Origin: VRUE01 sp963725085 | Lineage (GTDB): Bacteria; Actinomycetota; Thermoleophilia; Solirubrobacterales; 70-9 | Direction: 5' to 3' | Assembly (NCBI GenBank): GCA_963725085.1 | Contig: CAVRXM010000005.1 | Coordinates: forward strand, 124,001 to 188,000 | DNA: 64,000 nucleotides | In this document: positions 40,974-49,839 of the stretch, one piece after another | How positions within the stretch are numbered: the stretch's first letter is position 1 | How the letters are laid out: the number at the start of each line of letters is the position of its first letter | The notes under the pieces: generated by a model | What the model was told of the DNA's origin: nothing | Database searches by the model: none | The model's input: only the letters and a program-made list of their open reading frames with translations | Translations under genes and position numbers: made by a program

Positions 40974-42203
40974 ATGGCTTCACTCGCTCCGCCCTCGCCT
41001 GACCGTCGCCCTCAGCGACGCCATTACCTCGATGCCATCCGTGTCTCGGCGATTCTCCTGCTGATTCCGTATCACGCAGCTCGCTATGTCCAGAAGGGGT
41101 TCGGGGAAGACCGGGTCGTGGATGCTGCGGTCTGGTTTGTCCATACCTGGCACATGCCGCTGTTCTTTGCGATTTCGGGGTTCCTCGCCGCGATCGGCCT
41201 GGGAAGGTCCAGCGCGATAAGACAGGTCCGCTCTCGGCTGCGGCGGCTGGGCGTGCCTCTCGTCATCGGGATGCTGACGGTCGTCCCGCTCGCCAACTTC
41301 TTCGTGATCGAGGCCGCGGCCCTCTGGCCACGTGACCAGAGGATCCCGGTCAAGCGGGAACTGACCTTCGGCCACCTCTTCAACCTGACGCCCCAGCACC
41401 TCTGGTTCCTCGACTATCTGCTGGTGATCTCGCTGCTCGCGATCGGGGTGTGGCTGGCGATCCAGGAGTACCCGAAGCTGGGAGCGGCGATCAACCGTGG
41501 CTTTCGCGTCGTGATGACGTCATGGTGGGGCATCCCGGCCCTGGCCGCATCCAGTGCCCTGATCCTGAGCACCAAGGCTGGGTGGGTTGCGGGAGGAACG
41601 ATGTCGGACTCGCTGATGCCGGTCCCGACGCTGCTCGCCTATTTCAGCTTCTTCTTCGTCTTTGGCTGGCTGTTCAGCGGCCAGGACGATCTTCTCGATG
41701 TGCTCAAGCGCGGGGCATGGCTGAGGTTTGCAGCGGGAGCGCTGATCGCGATTCCCGGCTTTTTCCTCTTCTACAACAACACCGATTTCACGGGCAACGT
41801 CGGTGTCGCGGGAATCCTGGCCGAAGATGGCCAACTGCGGATCATTGGCCTGTTCACGGTCGGCCTCGTCTGCTGGTTGATGCTGTTCGGAATCTGGGGC
41901 CTCCTCGCCCGCTACATGCGCACGGAGTCGCGCGTCCTTCGCTACCTGGCGGACGCCAGCATCTGGATCTACCTTGTCCACATCCCGTTCCTCGTCGCGA
42001 TGCAGAGCTCGCTGGCCCAGACCCATCTGGAGGTGGCGCTCCGCTATGCCCTGGCCGTGGGCGGCACGATGGCCCTGGCGATCGCGAGTTACGCTCTGGT
42101 GCAAGCATGTCGTGAGCTGTGGATCAGGCTCACGCGGCCCCTACGCCGCCCAGGGAGGGCGCGGGGTCGTCCAATTTCAGCTCCGGCGCCGAACGTCAAT
42201 TGA
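40974..42203 (+). CDS. membrane acyltransferase (acyltransferase 3 / OpgC-like)
   Basis: 409 residues with about ten hydrophobic helices. The start RRHYLDAIRVSAILLLIPYH and WHMPLFFAISGFLAAIG are typical of acyltransferase-3 proteins; H in IPYH is the conserved essential residue. LTPQHLWFLDYLLVISLLAI and YLADASIWIYLVHIPFLV also fit the glucan-modifying OpgC branch. It transfers acyl groups to sugars or lipids at the membrane. The stop overlaps the next gene (TTGA). Confidence 0.88.
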   Translation: MASLAPPSPDRRPQRRHYLDAIRVSAILLLIPYHAARYVQKGFGEDRVVDAAVWFVHTWHMPLFFAISGFLAAIGLGRSSAIRQVRSRLRRLGVPLVIGMLTVVPLANFFVIEAAALWPRDQRIPVKRELTFGHLFNLTPQHLWFLDYLLVISLLAIGVWLAIQEYPKLGAAINRGFRVVMTSWWGIPALAASSALILSTKAGWVAGGTMSDSLMPVPTLLAYFSFFFVFGWLFSGQDDLLDVLKRGAWLRFAAGALIAIPGFFLFYNNTDFTGNVGVAGILAEDGQLRIIGLFTVGLVCWLMLFGIWGLLARYMRTESRVLRYLADASIWIYLVHIPFLVAMQSSLAQTHLEVALRYALAVGGTMALAIASYALVQACRELWIRLTRPLRRPGRARGRPISAPAPNVN

Positions 42204-42946
42204 CCGTCCCAAGACTCGTAGTGATCCTGGGCTCAGCCCTCGCCTTGGCATTCCCGTCTGCGGTCCTCGCCGAAGCGGAAGGCGGTGGCCCGCGGCTGAC
42301 AGGGCCGGCACCACAGCTTCTGTTGATCCATGGCGGCTCCTTTCTCTTCGACGACCCGTCCTTTCAGGCGAGGACCGAAGCGCCGGCCATAGCAGCCGGA
42401 TTCGTTCCGCACTACCTCAGCTACCCGCTCGACGATCTGCCCGGAGCCGTGGTCGCGGCCAGGGAAGAAGCGGCGCGACTACGAGTGCGATTCGGCCTAG
42501 ACAACCTTTACGCCTATGGGTCTTCCGCAGGCGGCACCCTCGCGGCCCTCCTCGCCGGCGACGGCCTGGTCTCCGCCGCCGTCGCCAAGTCGGCGCCCTC
42601 CGATCTGGTCGGCTGGGAATGGCCACTCAGCGCCTACGGGCCCGGCTACTACGAAGAGATCGGGGCGAACCCGGACGAGCGGCAACGGCTCTCCCCAATT
42701 CGCCGTCCGATGACGCGGCCGCTGCTCGTCGTGCAGGGCCGCGCTGATCGGGTCGTCCCGCTTGCCATGAGCCAAGCCTTTGCCGCCAAGTTTCGTCGCG
42801 TCCATCTCTGGGTCGTCCCGGGCGGCCACGCCACCGATCGGACGCGTCCGTGGGAGATACGGCGGGCGATGCGATGGCTCGCCCGCCTGAGCAGCTCCGC
42901 GGCTGCTGGGGTTCCGGCTGGCTTACGTCGGACCCCCGGCTCCTAG
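42200..42946 (+). CDS. secreted alpha/beta hydrolase
   Basis: 248 residues, TTG start overlapping the acyltransferase stop. Signal peptide (LVVILGSALALAFPSAVLAE), oxyanion motif LLIHGGSF, nucleophile elbow AYGSSAGGTLAALLAG, acid in VVQGRADRVVPLAMS and His in VVPGGHATDRTRP: the BD-FAE/esterase family pattern. Coupled to the acyltransferase, it could remove or move acyl groups on an exported product. Confidence 0.82.
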   Translation: MTVPRLVVILGSALALAFPSAVLAEAEGGGPRLTGPAPQLLLIHGGSFLFDDPSFQARTEAPAIAAGFVPHYLSYPLDDLPGAVVAAREEAARLRVRFGLDNLYAYGSSAGGTLAALLAGDGLVSAAVAKSAPSDLVGWEWPLSAYGPGYYEEIGANPDERQRLSPIRRPMTRPLLVVQGRADRVVPLAMSQAFAAKFRRVHLWVVPGGHATDRTRPWEIRRAMRWLARLSSSAAAGVPAGLRRTPGS

Positions 42947-43047
42947 GCACAGAACTAACCAATGGCTCTATCTCACCGTTCTACAGCGAGGCCTAGAAAC
43001 CGCTCTGGAACGCGCAGTGGGGCCGATTCCAACTCCGTCAGAGAGTT

Positions 43048-43092
43048 GCATGCCATTCAGAAGGGCGTGGGTTTGAATCCCATCAGCCTGCT
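43048..43092 (+). repeat. tRNA-Gly 3'-end copy 3 (diverged)
   Basis: GCATGCCATTCAGAAGGGCG to ATCCCATCAGCCTGCTT: clearly the same tRNA part with several substitutions and one insertion. The preceding block GCTCTGGAACGCGCAGT is shared with copy 5 (GCTCTGGACCGCGCAGT). Confidence 0.8.
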
Positions 43093-43193
43093 TCGACCGC
43101 TGCAACCATGCTCGATCGAGGAGATCCTTCGGGTTCGAGGCATGGCGGCGTTGGCAGCTGCCGGCGCTCGGTGCGGCGGCATACTGGTTCAAA

Positions 43194-43940
43194 GTGATTT
43201 TGGAAAGCGGATCCCGCGCGCGTCCCGAGGGGCCGTCCTCGGCGGTTTGGCGCGTCGACCTGCGCCAAACGGACGCATGGGTCGAGGAAGCCGTCGCCTC
43301 GATCCTCGGGCGCGACGAGGTGGTGCGAGACCGACGCGAGCGCGAGCAGGTCTGGAGACGACGCGTGGTCGCACGGGCAGCGCTACGGATCGCGCTCGGG
43401 AGGGCCCTCGACCTTCCCGCTAGAAGGCTGTCGTTCGAGGTCCTTCCCGGAGGCAAGCCCGGGCTCTCGCCTGGGCTCGCCACCCGGTTGCAGTTCAACC
43501 TCGCTCGAAGCGGCGACCTCTGCCTGATCGCCGCCTCCGAGCAGGGGTCGGTCGGAGTCGACGTCGAGGAGGTTCGCGAGTTCCCCGAGCTCGATGCGGT
43601 CGCCGGCTCGCGCCTGGCGCCAGAGGAGGGCGCCGCAGTCCTGGCCCGGTCCGGAGAGGAGAGGGTGCGCTCCTTCTACCGATGCTGGACACGCAAGGAG
43701 GCCTACCTGAAGGGACTGGGGATCGGGTTGGCTTCCGGGCCGGACAGCGTCGCCGTCTCGGTGGGAGAGACCCCGGTGATCACCCGCCCGGAGGGCGAGC
43801 CATGGTCACTCTGTGATCTCGACCTCGAAGACGGCTTCGTCGGCGCGGTCGCGGTTCAACACCCCCACGCCACCCAACCCGCGCCGAAACTGGGTGTGAT
43901 ACCGATGAGCCTCGGACAGTCCCCGACAGCACCGGCATGA
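43194..43940 (+). CDS. 4'-phosphopantetheinyl transferase, Sfp type
   Basis: 248 residues. The Sfp motifs are GSVGVDVEEVREFPELDAV (metal Asp-Val-Glu) and SFYRCWTRKEAYLKGLGIGL (W-T-x-K-E-A). It moves the pantetheine arm from CoA to carrier-protein Ser. GTG 43194 is the longest start; no good ribosome-binding site. The stop overlaps the next ATG (ATGA), so it is translated with the synthetase whose carrier domain it must load. Confidence 0.92.
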   Translation: MILESGSRARPEGPSSAVWRVDLRQTDAWVEEAVASILGRDEVVRDRREREQVWRRRVVARAALRIALGRALDLPARRLSFEVLPGGKPGLSPGLATRLQFNLARSGDLCLIAASEQGSVGVDVEEVREFPELDAVAGSRLAPEEGAAVLARSGEERVRSFYRCWTRKEAYLKGLGIGLASGPDSVAVSVGETPVITRPEGEPWSLCDLDLEDGFVGAVAVQHPHATQPAPKLGVIPMSLGQSPTAPA

Positions 43941-46900
43941 AATCGGAGTCACTCTCCGCACCCCGCCAGACGACCGCGTCCCAGTTGGCCGGCTTCGTCC
44001 GACTCTGCTCGGCCCGAACGGGCCGGGACCTCGCCGACCCGCAGGAGCTCCAGCGCTTCTCGGTGGAAGAGTTCCGTCGCTTCTGGAGCCTGTTCCTCGA
44101 GTGGGCCGATCCCTTGACCGAGGGGAATCCCGAGCCCGTCTGCAGCGACGACCGCTGCGAGGCCGCGCTCTTCTTCCCAAACCTGCGGCTGAACTACGCC
44201 GAGAACCTGCTGCGCTCCCGGTCACCCGAGGAGGACGAGCAGATCGTGCTCGTCGCCAGGCATCGCTCCGGCGAGCCTGAGCGGATCACACGCCGGGAGC
44301 TGCGCGAGGACGTGCGTGCCCTCGCGGCCCAGCTCCGCCGGATGGGCGTCGGGATGGGAGACAGGATCGCCGCGATCGCTGCCAACAACGCCGATGCGAC
44401 TGTGGCCGGACTCGCCGCCGCGACGATCGGCGCGACGTTCTCCAGCGCCGCGCCGGACATGGGCGCCCCGGCGGTGCTCGCCAGGTTCGAGCAACTCGAA
44501 CCGAAGCTGCTGATGGCGAGTCTGGAGGGGTCGCTCGGCGGCGGTCCCGAAGCGGTGGCGGAGCGCGTCGGGGCCGTCGCACGCTCCTTGCCCGGGCTGC
44601 GGGCCCTGGTCGCTCTGGACGACGGCGCCGAGCCTGATGGCCTCGACATCCCCGTTCACCATCTGCGGGACCTGCTGCGGGAACCAGCCGACGATACGGC
44701 CGGTGGGTGGGAGCGCTTCCCTTTCAACCACCCCCTGTTTGTCCTCTTTACCTCCGGCACGACAGGAGCCCCGAAGTGCATCGTGCACGGGGCGGGCGGA
44801 ACCCTGCTCGAGCACCTGAAGGAGCAACGCCTCCACCTCGATCTCGGCCCAGGCGACACGCTCTTCTTCCACACGAGCGCAGCCTGGATGATGTGGAATT
44901 GGCAGCTGTCCGCACTGGCCTCCGGGGCCCGGCTGGTTCTATTCGACGGCCCCCTGCGTGGGCCCGGCACCCTCTGGGAGATCGTCAGCGAGGAGTCCGT
45001 CACCGTCTTCGGCACGAGCCCGCCGTACCTGCAGCTCTGCGAGGACAGCGGCTCCTCACCCCGGCGCGACGCGCCGCCCCGCGCACTGCGATCCGTCCTC
45101 TCCACCGGGTCGGTGCTCCGCGACTGGCAGTACGACTGGGTCGAACGGGAGGTCGGGCCGGTTCGCCTTCAGTCGATCTCTGGCGGTACCGACATCATCG
45201 GCTGCTTCGTCCTCGGTCACCCGCAGCTGCCCGTCCGCAGGGGAATGATCCAGTCCCGCAGCCTCGGGCTCGATGTCCAGGCCCTGCCCACAGAGATGAC
45301 CCCCTCGGGCTCACTGGTCGGCGAGCTCGTCTGCCGCAATCCATTTCCGTCCCGCCCCTTGGGATTCCTCGGCGACGACGATGGCCGCTTCCACGACGCT
45401 TATTTCAGCCAGAACGAGGGGGTCTGGACCCACGGCGACCTGATCGAGTTCGACGAGGACGGGCAGTCGCGGATCCACGGCCGCTCCGACGGTGTACTCA
45501 ACATCCAGGGCGTGAGGGTCGGCCCGGCGGAGATCTACGAGGCACTCCGCGACGTGACCGAGGTCCGCGAGGCGATGGCCGTCGAGCAGGCGCGTGGAGC
45601 CGGGTCACGGATCGTGCTGCTCCTGGTCCTCCGCGACGGTGCCACTCTGGACGGGAGCTTGATCCTGCAGATCCGTCGGGCGATCTCGGCGCACGCCTCC
45701 GCGCTGTATGTGCCGGAACTGATGGTCGCCGTAGAGGAGCTTCCGGTCACCCACAGCGGCAAGCGCTCCGAGCGTGCCGGGCGCGACGCTGTCGCCGGGC
45801 GCGACGCCGTCAACAGCTCGGCGCTCGCCAACCCGGGATCGATCGAGCAGATCCGAACGGCGGTCTCCACCGCCGAAGCGGCCCGGATCGACCGCGAGCC
45901 CGGCGAGGTGCCTGAGGGAGCGCCGACGATTGAGAAGCTGCGAGCGATCTGGGAGGCGGTGCTTGGGGTGGAGCCGATCGCCGATGATGACGCCTTCTTT
46001 GCGCTGGGCGGGACCTCTCTGCTGGCGGTTCGACTCTTCCAACTGATCGAAGCGAATCTGAGGACAGCGCTGCCGCTCTCTGCGATATTGGAGGCCCCGA
46101 CCCTGGCCGAGCTCGCGGTGGTCGTCGATGATCCCTCCAAACGGTTCGAGCCCCTTGTTCTGATCCGGCCCGGGTCGGGCTTCCCACCCCTCTACTTCGT
46201 CCACTCGATCTGGGGGGACGTCCTGGGGATGCGCCAGGTCGCGCTCGCCATCGAAGCCGACATCCCCGTTTACGGCATTCGGGCCCGCGGCGTCAACGCC
46301 GACGAAGAACCGCAGAGAACCGTCGAGGAGATGGCGGCGACCTACGTTGATTTGATTCGCGATTTCCAGCCCCAGGGCCCCTACAGGGTCGCCGGGCACT
46401 CCTTCGCCGGCCTGGTCGCTTTCGAGATCGCCCGGCAGCTCATTGAGCGGGGCGAGGATGTCGAGTGGCTGGGCCTGATCGACGCCGAGCTGAGCGCTGC
46501 CGCCCTCCCTCGGGGACGGCGCCTCGCGCACCGCGCGGCGCTGCCCTTCCACCTCGCTCGCGCCGCGCTGGCCCATCCGCGGGCAGCGGCCAGTGACCTG
46601 CTCCTGAACCGGATCCCGAATCTGGCGAGGCGCGCCGTGCTGCTCGTCTTCCCCCACGCAAGGATGTCGAAGCCGCGCCCGCGCTGGACCCAGGGCGCCT
46701 CTCCCGGTCAGCAGCTTTTGGCGGAAGTCTTTCTCAGCGCGGCCGACGCCTTCCGGCCCCGCCAGTATCGAGGAGACATGACCTACTTCGTACCAGAAGT
46801 GCGCCGCTACCACCTCTACGCCGACCCGCTCCCAGTCTGGCGCGGAGTAACCGAGGGGGCGCTCGAGGTCGTGATCGTTCCCGGCCCGCACGTGGGGATG

Positions 46901-46999
46901 ACCAGCGGTGATCGCGGTCGCCAGCTGGCGGTGAAGATCGACGCACACCTGGCGCCCTCGCGGACGCTGCCGCCAACTGAGCCCGCTGATGGGGAGTGA
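43937..46999 (+). CDS. one-module synthetase: acetoacetyl-CoA-synthetase-like adenylation, carrier and thioesterase domains
   Basis: 1020 residues. Residues 1 to about 640 resemble acetoacetyl-CoA synthetase along their length: FSSAAPDMGAPAVLARFEQL, LFTSGTTGAPKCIVHGAGGT, HTSAAWMMWNWQLSALASGA, SISGGTDIIGCFVLG, HGRSDGVLNIQGVRVGPAEI and the catalytic Lys in PVTHSGKRSE. After a linker repeating AGRDAV comes a carrier domain (FFALGGTSLLAVRLF, Ser694) and a type I thioesterase (GHSFAGL, Ser822; late His985 in PGPHVG). No condensation, ketosynthase or reductase domain. The A-T-TE layout is known from furanone/quinone synthetases such as RalA and AtrA, but those have aryl-keto-acid A domains. Confidence 0.88.
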   Translation: MKSESLSAPRQTTASQLAGFVRLCSARTGRDLADPQELQRFSVEEFRRFWSLFLEWADPLTEGNPEPVCSDDRCEAALFFPNLRLNYAENLLRSRSPEEDEQIVLVARHRSGEPERITRRELREDVRALAAQLRRMGVGMGDRIAAIAANNADATVAGLAAATIGATFSSAAPDMGAPAVLARFEQLEPKLLMASLEGSLGGGPEAVAERVGAVARSLPGLRALVALDDGAEPDGLDIPVHHLRDLLREPADDTAGGWERFPFNHPLFVLFTSGTTGAPKCIVHGAGGTLLEHLKEQRLHLDLGPGDTLFFHTSAAWMMWNWQLSALASGARLVLFDGPLRGPGTLWEIVSEESVTVFGTSPPYLQLCEDSGSSPRRDAPPRALRSVLSTGSVLRDWQYDWVEREVGPVRLQSISGGTDIIGCFVLGHPQLPVRRGMIQSRSLGLDVQALPTEMTPSGSLVGELVCRNPFPSRPLGFLGDDDGRFHDAYFSQNEGVWTHGDLIEFDEDGQSRIHGRSDGVLNIQGVRVGPAEIYEALRDVTEVREAMAVEQARGAGSRIVLLLVLRDGATLDGSLILQIRRAISAHASALYVPELMVAVEELPVTHSGKRSERAGRDAVAGRDAVNSSALANPGSIEQIRTAVSTAEAARIDREPGEVPEGAPTIEKLRAIWEAVLGVEPIADDDAFFALGGTSLLAVRLFQLIEANLRTALPLSAILEAPTLAELAVVVDDPSKRFEPLVLIRPGSGFPPLYFVHSIWGDVLGMRQVALAIEADIPVYGIRARGVNADEEPQRTVEEMAATYVDLIRDFQPQGPYRVAGHSFAGLVAFEIARQLIERGEDVEWLGLIDAELSAAALPRGRRLAHRAALPFHLARAALAHPRAAASDLLLNRIPNLARRAVLLVFPHARMSKPRPRWTQGASPGQQLLAEVFLSAADAFRPRQYRGDMTYFVPEVRRYHLYADPLPVWRGVTEGALEVVIVPGPHVGMTSGDRGRQLAVKIDAHLAPSRTLPPTEPADGE

Positions 47000-47008
47000 G
47001 GGGCGCAT

Positions 47009-47035
47009 CGGGCACTGATCCCGATCCTGTGCCCG
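47009..47035 (+). repeat. GGGCAC/GTGCCC hairpin, copy 2
   Basis: CGGGCAC (47009-47015) / GTGCCCG (47029-47035), same total length as copy 1 and similar flanks (ATCGGGCAC ... CCCGAAT). It follows the synthetase stop by 9 nt, without a tRNA copy beside it. Confidence 0.6.
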
Positions 47036-47148
47036 AATCCAACCTAATCCCTCGGGCACGAGTTCCCAAAATGACGGCGATGTGCGGCGATAGCGGCGAT
47101 TCCGCCCGACTCCGTCTCGCTATTGACTTTTCTCTAATGTAAGCGAAT

Positions 47149-47748
47149 ATGCGTGCCGAAGATGCACCGCGCTCCTATGACATGTCGCTTCGCAGCCGGC
47201 GTGCCGAGGCGACGGCCTTGCGGATCCGCGAGGCGGGCTGGTCACGCTTCTCCAGCCGGGGATATGACGAGGTGAGCCTCGCCGAGGTGGCCGAGGCGGC
47301 GGCGGTGAGCGTGCCGACGGTCCGCGCCCACTTCGGCAGCAAGGAGCGGCTCTTCCTCGCCGGCTACCTGGCCTGGGGGATGGCGGCGGTCGAGAATCGC
47401 GAAGCTGCGAGACAGGCCGACCCGGTCGCCGCCGTTCGCAGCCTGTTCAAGGACTACGAGCGCCAAGGCACCGTCGGGCTGCATCTGCTCGCTGAGGAGG
47501 GCCGCTTCCCCGCCGTCAAGGAGATGACCGACGGCGGCCGCGCCTACCACCGCTGGTGGCTGGGCGAGGTCTTTGCCGATCACCTTGCCGGATTGACGCC
47601 GGCGACCCGCCGACGCCGAATCGCCCAGCTCTTCCTCGCAACGGACCTGATGAGCTGGAAGCTGCTGCGGATCGACCTCGGCCTCTCTCCCCGCCGGACC
47701 GAGGCGGCGGTGCTCGAAAACGTCGCCGCCCTGACTGCTGGCCACTGA
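47149..47748 (+). CDS. TetR-family transcriptional regulator
   Basis: 199 residues. N-terminal helix-turn-helix: GYDEVSLAEVAEAAAVSVPTVRAHFGSKERLF, then a helical ligand domain (HLLAEEGRFPAVKEMTDGG; IAQLFLATDLMSWKLLRIDL). It probably controls itself and the overlapping glycosyltransferase (TGATG), perhaps the synthetase cluster. The DNA just upstream (47120-47148) is AT-rich for this genome but no clear operator palindrome is visible. Confidence 0.88.
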   Translation: MRAEDAPRSYDMSLRSRRAEATALRIREAGWSRFSSRGYDEVSLAEVAEAAAVSVPTVRAHFGSKERLFLAGYLAWGMAAVENREAARQADPVAAVRSLFKDYERQGTVGLHLLAEEGRFPAVKEMTDGGRAYHRWWLGEVFADHLAGLTPATRRRRIAQLFLATDLMSWKLLRIDLGLSPRRTEAAVLENVAALTAGH

Positions 47749-48977
47749 TGGCCCGAATCCTGATCTACACCAGCCCTGCCTCAGGACACACCTTCCCGCC
47801 GGTCCCGACCGCACTAGCCCTGGCCGAGCGGGGTCACGACGTCGTCGTCCGCACAGGGCACGAGGGGGTCGATCCGCTCGAACGTGTCGGCCTGCGGGGT
47901 ACGCCGGCCGACCCGCAGATCGCAGCGATCGAAGTCGACGACTGGAGGGCGTCGAACCCGCTCAGCGCGACCCGCCGTCTCTTCGCGGCCTTCGCCAAGC
48001 GGGCCGAGTACGAGCTGCCCGACGTTCAGGCGGCGATCGCGGCCGAGCATCCCGACCTTCTCTGGATCGACATCAACTGCATCGCCGCCTCGGCTGCGGC
48101 GCAAGCGTCGGGCCTCCCCTGGGCGCACTACCTGCCCTATCCGCATCCAGTCCCGGCCCGCGGGGTGCCGGCCTACGGCCCCGGGCTCGCGCCCCCGGCC
48201 GGGCCGCTCGGCCGCGCGAGAGATGGGGTCCTCAACGCCGTCAACCGCGCTGCCTTCCGCTCGATCCTGCCGCCCTTCAACGCGATCCGCCGTGACCTCG
48301 GGCTGCGCGAGTTCCCCCGCGGCGAGGACTATTTCCTCTCGGCGCCGCTGCTGATCCAATTCTCCGCCGAGCCGTTCGAATACCACCGCGACTGGCCGGC
48401 AAACGTGCGTCTCGTTGGGCCTGGACTCTGGGACCCGCCCACCGAGGAGCCGGCCTGGCTGGCACGGGAGGAGCGCCCGATCCTCCTGCTCAGCGCATCG
48501 ACCGAATTCCAGGACGATGGGGCGCTGATCGGGACCGGCCTCGAAGCTCTGGCCGAGGAGCCCTACGCTGTGATCGCCACCACGGCTGCCCACGATCCGA
48601 CTGGCTTCAAGGCTCCCGCCAACGCCCGGGTCGAGCGCTTCTTTCCCCACACTCCGTTGCTGGCCCGCGCTGCAGTCGTCGTCTGCCACGGCGGCATGGG
48701 GACGACGCAGAAGGCGCTCGCCGCCGGGGTTCCGGTCTGCGTCGTCCCTTTCCTGCGCGACCAGTTCGAGATCGCCCGGCGGGTCGAGACTTGCGCCGCG
48801 GGGACGAGCCTGCCCGCACGCAAGCTGCGACCCGAAAGTCTGCGCGGCGCAGTGCGCGGCGCGATCGCGCGTCGGCCGGGCGCGGAGCGGATCGCCGCCG
48901 CATTCAGCGCGGCGGGTGGCGCCGAGGTCGCCGCCACCGAGCTCGAGGGGCTGCTGGCGGTAGGAGTCGGAAAGTGA
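47748..48977 (+). CDS. UGT/MGT-type glycosyltransferase
   Basis: 409 residues, GT-B fold. Start ARILIYTSPASGHTFPPVPT; C-terminal donor-binding motif VVVCHGGMGTTQKALAAGVP and VCVVPFLRDQFEIARRVE as in macrolide and flavonoid glycosyltransferases. It transfers an activated sugar to a small lipophilic acceptor, often for self-protection or tailoring. Translated with the TetR gene. Its presence beside the synthetase suggests a glycosylated product. Confidence 0.88.
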   Translation: MARILIYTSPASGHTFPPVPTALALAERGHDVVVRTGHEGVDPLERVGLRGTPADPQIAAIEVDDWRASNPLSATRRLFAAFAKRAEYELPDVQAAIAAEHPDLLWIDINCIAASAAAQASGLPWAHYLPYPHPVPARGVPAYGPGLAPPAGPLGRARDGVLNAVNRAAFRSILPPFNAIRRDLGLREFPRGEDYFLSAPLLIQFSAEPFEYHRDWPANVRLVGPGLWDPPTEEPAWLAREERPILLLSASTEFQDDGALIGTGLEALAEEPYAVIATTAAHDPTGFKAPANARVERFFPHTPLLARAAVVVCHGGMGTTQKALAAGVPVCVVPFLRDQFEIARRVETCAAGTSLPARKLRPESLRGAVRGAIARRPGAERIAAAFSAAGGAEVAATELEGLLAVGVGK

Positions 48978-49128
48978 CCAGCCGGCGGGCACGGCTCAAG
49001 CGGAGGAGATCGAGATAGATATATCTGGACCAGAAACGAGGTGCCCTGTCCATAGAGCGACCGAGCCCCTAAGAGGGGAATGGCGCTACGCCGCCAATAT
49101 CGCCATTTCCAGAGCGATCCGGTCAGAT

Positions 49129-49173
49129 GCTGTCATGTAGAAGGTCGTGGGTCCGGATCCCATCAGCCGCTTT
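49129..49173 (+). repeat. tRNA-Gly 3'-end copy 4 (diverged)
   Basis: GCTGTCATGTAGAAGGTCGT to CCCATCAGCCGCTTT, with changes in the anticodon arm and T loop (GTCCGGAT). It closes the synthetase cassette. The 259-nt gap 48978-49236 holds no gene. Confidence 0.8.
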
Positions 49174-49236
49174 CAAGTCCTAGCGGGAACTGAGCAGGGG
49201 CCGCGATCAGTTTGCGACCCCTGCTAGGTGCTGGAA

Positions 49237-49437
49237 CTAGGGCTGGTTGCCGGGCCCGCCCTGGCTCTTACAGGACGCCGGGCGTTCCGAGTTCTTGCCC
49301 GTGCATTGCCCACTCATGCCCGCGCCGTTTCCCCCGTTCGTCGGAGGCGACGGGTTTGCGCTCGCGACGGGCGCAGTGGTGAGAGCTAGAGCCGCGGCGG
49401 AAAGCAGCACAGCCATGACCTTGCGCATATGTGTCAT
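49237..49437 (-). CDS. small secreted Gly/Asn-rich peptide
   Basis: 66 residues with a signal peptide (KVMAVLLSAAALALTTAPVA|SAN). The mature part of about 40 residues has two Cys (MSGQCTGKNSERPASCKSQG), which may form one disulfide, and ends GGPGNQP. ATG 49437 has GAGGGAG 6 nt upstream. Function unknown. It lies inside the short cassette between tRNA copies 4 and 5. Confidence 0.6.
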   Translation of the reverse strand: MTHMRKVMAVLLSAAALALTTAPVASANPSPPTNGGNGAGMSGQCTGKNSERPASCKSQGGPGNQP

Positions 49438-49652
49438 CTCTACTCCCTCGTCGAGAACGGCGCGCCTCCATTGGCGGACGCCAACGAGGGCGCCGTCCAA
49501 CTGGTTGGTCCTAGGGATGCAACGACGATGGACCAGATTTGTCAGGCAATACATGCCAATACAAGGAAGGCCACGTCAGGGAGCGACGATGAAGGCCGCT
49601 ACCAAGTCGACCAGCGGTGTTTCGGCGCGGGTCGGCTCGCACTCGCCACGCT

Positions 49653-49680
49653 CGGGCACACAACTACGATCCTGCGCCCG
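49653..49680 (+). repeat. GGGCAC/GTGCCC hairpin, copy 3 (diverged)
   Basis: CGGGCAC (49653-49659) / GCGCCCG (49674-49680), one mismatch in the stem, followed by AATCCAGC as in copy 2. Located 160 nt before tRNA copy 5. The whole stretch 49438-50005 lacks genes. Confidence 0.5.
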
Positions 49681-49839
49681 AATCCAGCGTATCCCTTGCA
49701 AACGGCGGTGGATTGGCGCCGCGAGGTGGGCGAGCTCCAAACCAATTCGCTCTAGGCCATCAGCCTCCCTCAAGGCCCAAGGCCTAGAAACAGCTCTGGA
49801 CCGCGCAGTAGGGCCGATCCCAGCGTCGTCAGCGCACCC

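Noticed and set aside
47123..47151. TTGACT as -35 of the TetR gene
   Set aside because: At 17-nt spacing the -10 falls on the start codon; TAATGT is only 6 nt away. No consistent promoter.
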